Shown piece after piece: positions 1 to 7,284 of a DNA stretch of 8,859 bases (its first letter is position 1; each line of letters opens with the position of its first letter). A program made the position numbers and the translations under genes. Source of the stretch: Bacteroidales bacterium (GTDB lineage: Bacteria; Bacteroidota; Bacteroidia; Bacteroidales; NBLH01); assembly GCA_029933755.1 (NCBI GenBank), contig JAOZNO010000116.1, positions 1 through 8,859 on the forward strand, given 5' to 3'. The notes below the pieces were generated by a model. That model saw only the letters and a list, made by a program, of their open reading frames with translations. It was not told where the DNA came from and searched no databases.

Positions 1-1166
1 TGATTTAATTCGGCTAAAGTTTTGTTTAAGTCACGTTCTTTTTCCAATAGTTTGTTCACACTTTCATAATAGAACGAGAGTTCCATAATATAGTCAATTA
101 GAGAAATTTCGCCTTTATCTAATGCTTTTTTTAATAGTTTTGAATTATTGAATTTTTGTAAATCGATACCATAAACATTTACATTTCTATGTAAACCAAT
201 TGCTTTGGTGTGCAATGTTTTAAGCTTATTATAGAACTGTACTTTATTATCACTTTCAATACTTTCTAATGCTACTGCATTTGCTTTTGCATATTTTACC
301 ATATTTTTATTTTCCCATAAAGGTATTGATAAACCAACTGTTAAGCCTTGAAAGTGTACACCAAAAAGGCCTTCGCTCATGTATCCGGCTTGAAGTTTTG
401 GTAAACCCATTGCTCTGTTTAGTTTTACTTGCTTTTTGCTTATTTCCAATTCTTGCTTTAGCCAATTTAATATTGGATTGTTTTGCTCTGCTAACTGATA
501 CCATTCTTCAAAATCAAGTGGTATTTCTTGTACATTAAATTCAGTATCCTTAATATCAATGGGAATTCCTCCATTTAAACGGATTAGTTCTGATAATAAA
601 GCAATTCTCTCGATTTCAATAGATTCCAAGTCCGTACTAATATTTAGTAAATTAAGTTGTGATTTATTATATTCAAGAATATTTGTTTCACCAATTTCTA
701 ATTTCGCTTTATATGAGTTTGCAATATCCTGTGCGTGAACTAAACGTTTTGATAATTCAGACCTTAAAGCATTTATGTAAACTAAATCGTAACAAAGATT
801 GCGGGTTTGCAAAAGCAAAGCGATTTGTTGTTTTTTATATTCAAGCTCAACTTGTTCATTTTTAATATTTGAAATTTGTTTTTTATATCCATATGCTGTT
901 GGAAAATCAAATGTTTGCATAATACTTAAATCTGCTCTATTTCCATTTTCTGCCGGACTTCCCCAGAGGTAATTAAAGCCAAGTTCAGGATTTTGAAGGT
1001 AAATTCCGGTTTTATTGCCTATTTTTTCGGCTTCGGTAGTTTTTCGCAAAGCCAAAAGTCTTGTGTTGTTTTTTTCTACTTGTGCTAAAACAGTATCAAT
1101 GGTATTTTGTGCAAATATATTTGAGCTGAGTATTATAAAACTGACTATTGTTATTATTATTTTCAT
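1..1166 (-). CDS. TolC-family outer-membrane efflux channel (CusC/CzcC-like), 3' end off the window
   Basis: This is the outer-membrane exit duct of the RND metal pump encoded upstream in the same operon. I translated it by hand: 388 codons are open from ATG at 1166 to the window edge, so the C-terminus is missing, probably by only a few dozen residues judging by family length. Residues 1-19 form a signal peptide (MKII, hydrophobic core, IFA then Q20). The rest is mostly long amphipathic helix, as expected for the TolC fold. The two internal repeats of the family are visible: a turn with G-E-x-N-x-L-E-Y-N near residues 159-167, and its counterpart K-G-E-I-S-L-I-D-Y near 351-359. Near 86-92 the QTFDFPT stretch resembles the beta-strand edge of CusC/CzcC-type channels (q-x-f-x-x-p). 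It lies 164 bp after the permease stop on the same strand. The start has no Shine-Dalgarno, only an A-rich leader. Family is confident; the metal is unknown. Confidence 0.92.
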   Translation of the reverse strand, partial: MKIIITIVSFIILSSNIFAQNTIDTVLAQVEKNNTRLLALRKTTEAEKIGNKTGIYLQNPELGFNYLWGSPAENGNRADLSIMQTFDFPTAYGYKKQISNIKNEQVELEYKKQQIALLLQTRNLCYDLVYINALRSELSKRLVHAQDIANSYKAKLEIGETNILEYNKSQLNLLNISTDLESIEIERIALLSELIRLNGGIPIDIKDTEFNVQEIPLDFEEWYQLAEQNNPILNWLKQELEISKKQVKLNRAMGLPKLQAGYMSEGLFGVHFQGLTVGLSIPLWENKNMVKYAKANAVALESIESDNKVQFYNKLKTLHTKAIGLHRNVNVYGIDLQKFNNSKLLKKALDKGEISLIDYIMELSFYYESVNKLLEKERDLNKTLAELN

Positions 1167-1198
1167 TTTTCAATTTATTAAGATTTGTTGGCAATAAA

Positions 1199-1320
1199 GC
1201 TTTCGCCCATTCAGGGCTGATTTTTATTTTATTATCATTACTCAGGGCGTTGCCCTGAGCTGTTAGCTATAAGGCTTTCAGCCTTAACAAAATAATATTG
1301 TTTTATTCGTGCATTCGTGG
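1199..1320. repeat. Palindromic dispersed-repeat cluster between permease and channel genes
   Basis: The 164-bp gap between the RND permease and TolC genes holds two perfect hairpins. CTCAGGGC/GCCCTGAG pairs 1241-1248 with 1252-1259 across a GTT loop, and TAAGGCT/AGCCTTA pairs 1270-1276 with 1280-1286. A weaker GCCC/GGGC pair lies at 1205-1208 and 1213-1216. At 1305-1320 the unit ATTCGTGC is repeated once with one change (ATTCGTGG). No T-run follows the hairpins on the transcribed strand, so a terminator is unlikely. Such modular hairpins resemble REP-like dispersed elements of Bacteroidota genomes (from memory). In the mRNA they could act as a processing or stability barrier between permease and channel; that role is inference. 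Confidence 0.7.
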
Positions 1321-1330
1321 CTCTTTATTT

Positions 1331-4300
1331 TTAATTTGACTTAGTGGTATTTATGATTCCCCGGTTATTTAAAATACTGTACACAATTGGTACAATAAAA
1401 ATATTGAGTAATGTTGATGTTAGCAAACCACCCAAAATTACTTTTGCCATTGGACTTTGAATTTCGTTACCTGATAAATCACCTTGTAATGCTAATGGAA
1501 TAAGTGCAAGTGCTGCTGTTAAAGCCGTCATTAAAATTGCATTTAAACGATCTGTTGAACCCGTAATAACGGTTTCATTTAAAGAAACACCTTCTTTTTG
1601 CAGTTTTTGGTAATTGGATATCAACAAAATACCGTTTCGGGTGGCAATTCCAAATAAGGTGATAAAACCAATTATTGCCGGAATACTTAATATGCCTGAA
1701 GTAAAATAGATGGAAAATACACCACCAATTAATGCCAGAGGTAAATTTAGCAATATAATTCCTGCCAGTTTGAAATCTTTAAATTCCTGAAAAAGTAAAA
1801 GAAATATCGTTAATATTGCCAATATGGAAGTAAGCATTAAAGTACGTGAGGCTCTTGCTTCACTTTCAAACTGACCACCATACTCAATTCTATAGCCTTC
1901 GGGTAATTCAATCGTACTATTTATGTTTTTCTGAATATCTTCCACAACGCCCCTTAAATCACGACCGGCTACGTTTGCAGAAATCACAATTTTACGTTGT
2001 ACATTTTCCCTACTTATTGAACTAGGGCCAGAAACTGAAACAATATCAGCCACTTGCTCCAAAGGCACTTTTTTACCATCATAGGTATCAATTAATGCAG
2101 AACGAATCCCATCAATGGTTTCCGTATAGTCTTTATTTAATCGTAATATTAAAGGAAAACTTCTTTGTCCTTCGTAAATATCAGATAGTTTTTCGCCACC
2201 AAAAGCTACATCAATATATTCATTAAACTGCTCAATACCAATACCATAATTAGCAAGCATTTCTCTATTTGCACGTATCTGAATTTGTGGTATTTCAACT
2301 TGCTGATCCACATTTACATCAACTAAACCCTCAATATCGACAATCGCATATTTAACCAGGTTTCCGACAACAAACATTTTATTCAAATCATTTCCAAACA
2401 GTTTTATGGCAATATTTGCCCTGGTACCTGATAACATATGATCTATTCTATGTCCAAGTGGTTGACCAACGGTAAAAGCAATACCGGGAATACGAGCTAA
2501 AGTTTCGCGCACATCGTTCATAAATTCTGACCTTTCTCTTTCATCAAGTTCAAAATTTACATCAATTTCTGCGCTATTGGTTGTTTGCGAATGTTCATCA
2601 AGCTCTCCCCTACCCGTTCGCCTTGCGGTACTAAATATTTCAGCTATTGATAATAATTCAGTTTCTATTAAATTACCCAGTTTATTACTTTCTTCCAATG
2701 AAGTTCCGGGTTTTGTAACTACCGAAAGGGTTAATGAACCTTCGTTAAATTCAGGTAAAAAACTACGTCCCATGTTAGAAAATACCCAGAGTGAAATAAG
2801 AAACAAAACAAAAGTTGGAAAAAGTACTACTTTTTTGTGTTTTAATGTCCAACGAAGCATTTTATCGTAGTAAAAAGTGAGTTTTTTAACCAACCATTTG
2901 TCTTTTTCATATTTAGTAAGAAATTTTTCATTGGCAAGCATCATTTTTGCTAATAAAGGTGTTAAAGTCATTGCCACAATTAGTGATACAAATAATGCTA
3001 CAATAAAAGAAATTCCAAGTGGTTGCAACATTCGTCCCTCCATCCCGGAAAGGAAAAATAGAGGTAAAAATGCCACCAAAATTATAAGTGTTGCATTTAA
3101 AATTGAAGCCCTAATTTCTTTTGATGCCTCGTAAACAACCGTAAAATAAGGCTGCCTTTCTCCCAAAGGTTTCAATTGATTTTGTCGAAGCCTTTTATGT
3201 ACATTTTCCACATCAATAATCGCATCATCAACCAGAGAACCAATAGCAATTGCCATACCACCAAGGCTCATGGTATTAATGTTAAGCCCCAATACTTTCA
3301 TTACCAGTATTGCACCGAGTAATGATAATGGAATAGCCAATAGTGAAATAATAGTAGTCCGGAAGCTTCCCAGAAATAAAAACAGAATGATTACTACAAA
3401 AATACCTCCTTCAATCAATGCATTTTTAACATTGTTTACCGAAGTTTCAATAAAATCCGCTTGACGGAAAATTTTGGTATCCAAAATAACATCTGCAGGC
3501 AATGTTTTTTGAAGGGTTGACAGATTTTTTTCAATCCTTTCGGTAACATCCAATGTATTTGTATTGGGTTGCTTTGATATGGAAATGATAATTGCCGGTT
3601 TTGCATTTTCAGAGGCATGTCCCATTTTAACAGCACTTCCAATTTTCACATCCGCAACATCTCTTATTCTTATTGGTTTTCCATTTATTGATTTAATATA
3701 CGAATTCCCTAAATCTTCTAAATTTGAAGTTCTGCCAATTCCACGCACTACATATTCATTACCATATTGCCGCAGTACCCCACCGGTTGAATTTTGACTT
3801 ATTCCTTTGCAAACATCAGCCAGTTCAGTCATTGAAACATGATAATATTTCATTTTATGAGGGTTTGCCAAAATCTGGTATTGTTTATAATCGCCACCAA
3901 TAATGGTAACTTGCGAAACACCACCTGTTGCCAAAATCAAAGGTTTTAGATTCCACTCAGCAATGGTACGCAGTTCCATCATACTGGTACTATCGGCTTG
4001 CATACCGATAAAAAATATTTCGCCCATTACGCTGGATTGTGGTGCCAAAACAGGTTGTCCCACACCTAATGGCATTTGCCCGGAAATACTGATTAGTTTT
4101 TCGCTCACAATTTGCCGGGCTTTGTAAATATCTGTACCCCAGTCAAATTCAGCCCAGACAAATGAAAAACCCTGCGACGAAGCAGAACGAACTCTGCGAA
4201 TTCCGGTTGCCCCGTTAACTGCTGTTTCTATTGGAAAAGTGACTAATCGCTCTACTTCTTCCGAAGCCATTCCGTGGGCATCGGTCATTACAACTACAGT

Positions 4301-4435
4301 TGGTGCTGTCAGATCAGGAAATACATCCACATCCATATCCATAGCGGTTCTTGTTCCTACAATTATCAATATCACCGAACTTAGTAGAACGAGGTATTTA
4401 TTATTCAGTGAGAATTTTATAATATTATTTAACAT
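1331..4435 (-). CDS. Heavy-metal efflux RND permease, CusA/CzcA family
   Basis: This is the inner-membrane proton/metal antiporter of a tripartite pump. It takes metal ions from the periplasm or inner-membrane face and passes them to the adaptor and outer-membrane channel. It has 1034 residues, the full family length. TM1 is near 13-30, followed by the family motif DVDVFPDLTAPTVVV (35-49). The first large periplasmic loop runs to about 335, TM2-TM6 cover about 340-495, the second loop about 555-865, and TM8-TM12 lie after 865. TM4 carries the HME-type acidic motif GSLVDDAIIDVEN (399-411); D403 aligns with the proton-relay Asp405 of E. coli CusA. Aligned by eye to CusA, the Cu(I)/Ag(I) methionines M573, M623 and M672 fall on S571, S621 and H666 (M667 follows), so copper/silver specificity should not be assumed. 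It sits 111 bp downstream of the adaptor. Several short plus-strand frames overlapping it are antisense shadows. Confidence 0.95.
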   Translation of the reverse strand: MLNNIIKFSLNNKYLVLLSSVILIIVGTRTAMDMDVDVFPDLTAPTVVVMTDAHGMASEEVERLVTFPIETAVNGATGIRRVRSASSQGFSFVWAEFDWGTDIYKARQIVSEKLISISGQMPLGVGQPVLAPQSSVMGEIFFIGMQADSTSMMELRTIAEWNLKPLILATGGVSQVTIIGGDYKQYQILANPHKMKYYHVSMTELADVCKGISQNSTGGVLRQYGNEYVVRGIGRTSNLEDLGNSYIKSINGKPIRIRDVADVKIGSAVKMGHASENAKPAIIISISKQPNTNTLDVTERIEKNLSTLQKTLPADVILDTKIFRQADFIETSVNNVKNALIEGGIFVVIILFLFLGSFRTTIISLLAIPLSLLGAILVMKVLGLNINTMSLGGMAIAIGSLVDDAIIDVENVHKRLRQNQLKPLGERQPYFTVVYEASKEIRASILNATLIILVAFLPLFFLSGMEGRMLQPLGISFIVALFVSLIVAMTLTPLLAKMMLANEKFLTKYEKDKWLVKKLTFYYDKMLRWTLKHKKVVLFPTFVLFLISLWVFSNMGRSFLPEFNEGSLTLSVVTKPGTSLEESNKLGNLIETELLSIAEIFSTARRTGRGELDEHSQTTNSAEIDVNFELDERERSEFMNDVRETLARIPGIAFTVGQPLGHRIDHMLSGTRANIAIKLFGNDLNKMFVVGNLVKYAIVDIEGLVDVNVDQQVEIPQIQIRANREMLANYGIGIEQFNEYIDVAFGGEKLSDIYEGQRSFPLILRLNKDYTETIDGIRSALIDTYDGKKVPLEQVADIVSVSGPSSISRENVQRKIVISANVAGRDLRGVVEDIQKNINSTIELPEGYRIEYGGQFESEARASRTLMLTSILAILTIFLLLFQEFKDFKLAGIILLNLPLALIGGVFSIYFTSGILSIPAIIGFITLFGIATRNGILLISNYQKLQKEGVSLNETVITGSTDRLNAILMTALTAALALIPLALQGDLSGNEIQSPMAKVILGGLLTSTLLNIFIVPIVYSILNNRGIINTTKSN

Positions 4436-4453
4436 CTTATAAATTGTTATATG

Positions 4454-4535
4454 GTTAAATTGCTAAATTGTTATGGTTTTGGCAGCTATCATATTAATTA
4501 ATACAATCAACCATTTAACCATTTAGCAATTTAAC
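4454..4535. repeat. Long-range inverted repeat in the adaptor-permease spacer
   Basis: GTTAAATTGCTAAAT at 4454-4468 is the exact reverse complement of 4521-4535, giving a 15-bp stem around a 52-base loop. Related iterations of TTAAATTG and TTAAATGG surround both arms, and the loop contains the palindrome ATTAATTAAT (4493-4502). The structure fills almost the whole 111-bp space between the adaptor and permease genes, so it would be present in the operon mRNA. It could be a small inserted repeat or an element tuning relative expression; the sequence alone does not decide. Confidence 0.6.
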
Positions 4536-4546
4536 AATTTAGTTTA

Positions 4547-6040
4547 TTAATGTACATGACCTGCATGGGCATCCAGCGTGCCGGTTGCCTGTGCTAATTT
4601 AATAAGAATAGCACCCATGGTTACAATACGCTCATTTTGAGTGATTCCCTTCAGAATTTCCGTTTTTATTCCGTCAGTAGTACCTATTTTTATCTCACGT
4701 TTTTCAAAAAGTTCGGGTGTAATTTGTGCAAATACAAAATATAAGCCTTGCTCTTCTAATAATGCTGTATTGGGCAAAGTTAAAGCCTGAGCATTTGTAA
4801 GTGTTTTCAGATAAATTTCAACAAAGCCTCCAGAAACAAAACTCCCTTTATTGTCAATTTGCAAATTAACAGGTATTAGGTAATTATCACTATTTACATT
4901 TCTTCCGTAGGATAAAACTTTACCATTTAGTTGCTCAAGTGTATACGTTTTATTATCGTGCAAAGTCCTAATATTTGCAGAATGAATTTGTCCTAAATGA
5001 GTGGCATATTTCTGTTGAACATCAGCCTTTAATAATAATGTTCTGTTTTGCGAAATACTTACAATTGCCTGTCCAGCTTCTACATACTGACCATTTTGAA
5101 CAAAAAGTTGTTTTATGAAACCATTCTTTGGACTAACTACCCGTTGCCCGGATGAATTAAAATTTTTATTCAAATTATCATATATAAGCTTTGCATTATC
5201 GTATTCGTTTTTAGCGTTTAACAAGTCTTTTTCCGAAATAATTTTGTCTTTTGCCAGTTCCTTTAACCTTTGATAATCAAGTTTCGCTTTTTCAAAATTA
5301 TTTTTAGCCTCTAAAAAACGTACTGCTGAATTATTATCAGCCAAACCACTTCCTGAAATTGAAAACAAAGATCTCCCAGCCAAAACACTTTTCCCTTCTA
5401 ATATATTGCTACCTGAAAACATAACAATTCCATTAGTTTTAGCCGCAACCAAAATTTCATCACCTTGTGCTGACTGTACTTGTGCAGTAGTTTTTATAAG
5501 CTGACCAAAAGGCTCAAACTGAGCATGTTTTGTTTCAAAATCAATTTTCCAGGACTGCTCTTTTGTAAAAACGGTAGCATTGGTTCGTGAAATAACTATT
5601 GCCTCAGCAGCTTCGTGTGCCTCATTTTTATCATTATAAACAATAATATTAGCAACTGTTAACTCATAATTTCCTTTTTTAGTATTTATGTCAAATATAA
5701 TTTGCCCCTCTCCTACCGTTTCAGGTTTTATATCAAAACTATAAATACCTTTTCGTGTTGGATTTTCAAGTGTTTGCCTTGTTTCTTTACCATTAACTAT
5801 CAAGCGTATAGTCATGCTTCCTTTTTTCAGGGCTTTAAAGCTTGGTAAATGCGAAAAATGAGATAATACATTTGATGTTTGACCCACAATAAAAGGATCA
5901 GCTTCTGCAAAAAGCTCAAACTCATTACTGTATGCAGTAAATTGAATCTTTACTTCTTCATGTTCATCAAGCTTTTCATGATTATGTTCACAACTTGCAA
6001 AAAATAGTGCAAATAGTGCAAATAGGTATATCTTTTTCAT
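4547..6040 (-). CDS. Periplasmic adaptor (membrane fusion) lipoprotein of metal RND pump, CusB/HlyD family
   Basis: This adaptor bridges the RND permease and the TolC channel. It has 497 residues. The N-terminus has a lipoprotein signal with lipobox FASC, lipidated Cys17, immediately followed by a His/Glu-rich stretch (18-29, with H19, H21, H27). Residues about 30-155 form an extra beta-rich domain seen in Bacteroidota adaptors of metal pumps. Two half biotinyl-lipoyl segments at about 195-230 and 300-330 flank a coiled-coil helical hairpin (about 238-296). A beta-barrel (about 335-412) and a membrane-proximal domain (about 415-480) follow. The tail ends DAHAGHVH, another possible metal ligand set; His, not Met, dominates at both ends, unlike the methionines of E. 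coli CusB. The start at 6040 gives a complete lipoprotein signal. It lies between the small His-rich protein gene and the permease on the same strand. Confidence 0.93.
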   Translation of the reverse strand: MKKIYLFALFALFFASCEHNHEKLDEHEEVKIQFTAYSNEFELFAEADPFIVGQTSNVLSHFSHLPSFKALKKGSMTIRLIVNGKETRQTLENPTRKGIYSFDIKPETVGEGQIIFDINTKKGNYELTVANIIVYNDKNEAHEAAEAIVISRTNATVFTKEQSWKIDFETKHAQFEPFGQLIKTTAQVQSAQGDEILVAAKTNGIVMFSGSNILEGKSVLAGRSLFSISGSGLADNNSAVRFLEAKNNFEKAKLDYQRLKELAKDKIISEKDLLNAKNEYDNAKLIYDNLNKNFNSSGQRVVSPKNGFIKQLFVQNGQYVEAGQAIVSISQNRTLLLKADVQQKYATHLGQIHSANIRTLHDNKTYTLEQLNGKVLSYGRNVNSDNYLIPVNLQIDNKGSFVSGGFVEIYLKTLTNAQALTLPNTALLEEQGLYFVFAQITPELFEKREIKIGTTDGIKTEILKGITQNERIVTMGAILIKLAQATGTLDAHAGHVH

Positions 6041-6064
6041 TGGTATTATTGTTTAGATTTAAGG

Positions 6065-6092
6065 TTCTCGCAAAGGCGCAAGAACGCAAATG
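6065..6092. repeat. Short tandem CGCAA repeat in operon spacer
   Basis: Three units of 8 bp begin with CGCAA: CGCAAAGG (6069), CGCAAGAA (6077) and CGCAAATG (6085). The sequence resembles a dispersed 'CGCAAAG' type intergenic repeat common in many bacterial genomes (from memory). It lies in the 102-bp gap between the His-rich protein gene and the adaptor gene, where no other gene is seen. Confidence 0.5.
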
Positions 6093-6142
6093 GTTGAGTT
6101 TCAATTAGTTTTCAGATTAACTATCGAAGTAATAAATAAAAC

Positions 6143-6568
6143 TTAAACAATTGAGGGTGGAGCACGCAAGCCAATGCTTGTACATGCTAAAGTTAAATAT
6201 CCAGACGATAATAATGCGGATTGTGTATTAGAAAAAGTTGTTGGAAAAGGAACATTTAAACCCTTTTTTGATAACACATCTTTAAATCCGGAAAATTTTA
6301 AGCGATTATCTGGATTATCCTGATTTTTATGTTCGTATTTAATTTGATTGGCACGAACAACAACAACTTGTTGTACAAAACAGTTTTGGACATGCTTTTC
6401 AGGATTGTGTTCTGTATTTCCATATTTATGTACTCCATTATCTGTTTGACAATCAGAGTTTATAATGAAAATCCCATTTTCGTGATGATGATGTGGAATA
6501 ACAGCATGAGCCAATAAAATAATACTGGTAACAAATACATAAAAATATGCTGTTGATCTTTTAATCAT
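6143..6568 (-). CDS. Small exported His-rich protein at the head of the metal-efflux operon (DUF6769-like)
   Basis: This 141-residue protein has no assignable enzyme motif. The N-terminus (MIKRS, hydrophobic segment about 8-24) is a signal peptide or membrane anchor, directly followed by PHHHHE (residues 25-30 or so), a strong candidate metal-binding cluster. Two Cys (in NSDCQTD and QNCFVQQ) and scattered His lie in the middle, and the C-terminus ends in GLRAPPSIV. The combination of signal segment, PHHHH and a terminal GLRAPP matches, from memory, small proteins of Bacteroidota (DUF6769-like) found just before cusBA-type genes; the family name is less certain than the pattern. It is the first gene of the operon, 102 bp ahead of the adaptor. 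A role as periplasmic metal binder, chaperone or sensor for the pump is inference. Confidence 0.75.
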   Translation of the reverse strand: MIKRSTAYFYVFVTSIILLAHAVIPHHHHENGIFIINSDCQTDNGVHKYGNTEHNPEKHVQNCFVQQVVVVRANQIKYEHKNQDNPDNRLKFSGFKDVLSKKGLNVPFPTTFSNTQSALLSSGYLTLACTSIGLRAPPSIV

Positions 6569-6584
6569 TCCTGATAAATTTATG

Positions 6585-6592
6585 CAAATATA
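6585..6592 (-). promoter_or_regulatory. Candidate -7 box for the metal-efflux operon
   Basis: The minus strand reads TATATTTG here, an exact match to the Bacteroidota sigma-A -7 consensus TAnnTTTG, 16 bases before the start of the first operon gene. No TTTG-type -33 box is seen at the expected 19-base spacing, and the leader would be short, so the call is tentative. Confidence 0.35.
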
Positions 6593-6651
6593 ATATAATT
6601 TTTATTTGATATGTACTATTTATCCAGGAAGGATATTTAAGTTAAATATAT

Positions 6652-6804
6652 TACGTAGTTTTTGCAAGAAAACACCAATAACTTCATTTTTTTGCTCTGA
6701 AATGCAGTCATTTACAAATGTAAACTTCTGAATTTCAGACCTGCAAAAGCCTCTTTCTTGACGCTTTCTTATTAAAAACAGAGTTTTCGTGCAGATACTA
6801 CGTA
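6652..6804. mobile_element. 153-bp MITE-like inverted-repeat element
   Basis: The ends are imperfect inverted repeats of 22 bp, 6652-6673 and 6783-6804, matching at 19 of 22 positions; each begins TACGTAGT and contains TGCA and GAAAAC. Inside lies a second strong palindrome. TTTTGC (6690-6695) pairs with GCAAAA (6743-6748), TCTGAAAT (6696-6703) with ATTTCAGA (6732-6739), CAG (6705-6707) with CTG (6728-6730), and TTTACA (6711-6716) with TGTAAA (6719-6724). No gene is seen. An AT-rich AAATATA occurs just outside each end (6644-6650 and 6808-6814), possibly a target duplication but too low in complexity to trust. It occupies much of the space between the divergent efflux operon and the SiaC-like gene. 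A large regulatory hairpin is the alternative to a non-autonomous transposon. Confidence 0.5.
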
Positions 6805-6825
6805 GAAAAATATAACCTATTCAAT

Positions 6826-6855
6826 ATATAGATAATTTTAAAAACTTATCTATAT
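6826..6855. promoter_or_regulatory. Palindromic candidate operator upstream of the SiaC-like gene
   Basis: ATATAGATAA (6826-6835) and TTATCTATAT (6846-6855) form a perfect 10-bp inverted repeat separated by 10 bases. The half-site centres are 20 bp apart, about two helical turns, which suits a dimeric regulator. The right arm overlaps the candidate -7 box at 6851-6858, so a protein bound here would block initiation. A 3-bp inner stem (TTT/AAA) means a small hairpin is also possible. The cognate regulator is unknown. Confidence 0.45.
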
Positions 6856-6858
6856 TTG
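6851..6858 (+). promoter_or_regulatory. Candidate -7 promoter box for the SiaC-like gene
   Basis: TATATTTG matches the Bacteroidota -7 consensus TAnnTTTG exactly. It lies 22 bases before the ATG at 6881, which gives a short A-rich leader (AAAAATTAAAAGCTAA) typical of the phylum. No clear TTTG box is present about 19 bases upstream; that position is occupied by the left arm of the palindrome. Confidence 0.45.
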
Positions 6859-6880
6859 TATTTTAAAAATTAAAAGCTAA

Positions 6881-7267
6881 ATGAATGATTTAATTATAGA
6901 AGGAATACACAAACAGAAGATCTTTATACCTTCTGTTAAGTTTATTGCTTCCTCTGGAGAATGTTCTATTTCTGGTGAATCTTTTCTGGAAGATACAATT
7001 AGCTTTTATGAACCCTTAATAAAATGGTTGGAAATTTATTGTACAAAAGTAAAAAAAACAATTACTTTAACTATTAATCTAAGTTATTTTGACACAAGCT
7101 CTTCTAAAAGTATACTGAACTTATTATATATACTAAAGGAGTACAAAGAAAAAGGAGGCGAATTTGCTGTAAATTGGTATCATGAGACCTATGATGATGA
7201 TATGGCCGAAGATATTGAAAATTTTCAAAAAGATTTTGGTGTAGAAATAAAAAGAATTCCATTATAG
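6881..7267 (+). CDS. SiaC-family regulatory phosphoprotein (DUF1987)
   Basis: This is a 128-residue single-domain cytoplasmic protein of the SiaC/DUF1987 family, with a STAS-like fold of alternating strands and helices. Recognisable family features are IPSVKF near 16-21, ISGESFLEDTISFYEPLIKWLEIY at 30-53 (G-x-S-x-E, then FY-x-P-l-x-W-L), the strand ending YFDTSSSKSILNLL (69-82), and GGEFAVNWYHETYDDDMAE (92-110). T72 in DTSSSK is the likely counterpart of the threonine that is phosphorylated by SiaB and dephosphorylated by SiaA in Pseudomonas aeruginosa, where unphosphorylated SiaC activates the diguanylate cyclase SiaD. None of those partners is in the window, so its output here is unknown. 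It faces a kinase pseudogene convergently (113 bp between stops), which may once have been functionally linked. The start gives the full family length. Confidence 0.88.
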   Translation: MNDLIIEGIHKQKIFIPSVKFIASSGECSISGESFLEDTISFYEPLIKWLEIYCTKVKKTITLTINLSYFDTSSSKSILNLLYILKEYKEKGGEFAVNWYHETYDDDMAEDIENFQKDFGVEIKRIPL

Positions 7268-7284
7268 CCTTTTGTCTATTTCAA

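Noticed and set aside
269..1197. Short open frames on both strands within the first 1.2 kb
   Set aside because: The continuous 388-codon TolC-family frame on the minus strand explains this stretch; the others are shadows of it.
1241..1259. CTCAGGGC hairpin as an operon terminator before the TolC gene
   Set aside because: No U-tract follows on the minus strand, and the channel gene continues the same pump operon.
2577..4442. Plus-strand open frames of 64-97 codons across the permease gene
   Set aside because: They lie antisense to a confidently recognised RND permease, have no family resemblance, and follow from its codon composition.
6329..6517. Plus-strand 62-codon frame over the His-rich protein gene
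   Set aside because: It is antisense to a gene with a signal segment, the PHHHH motif and an operon position, and has no recognisable features.
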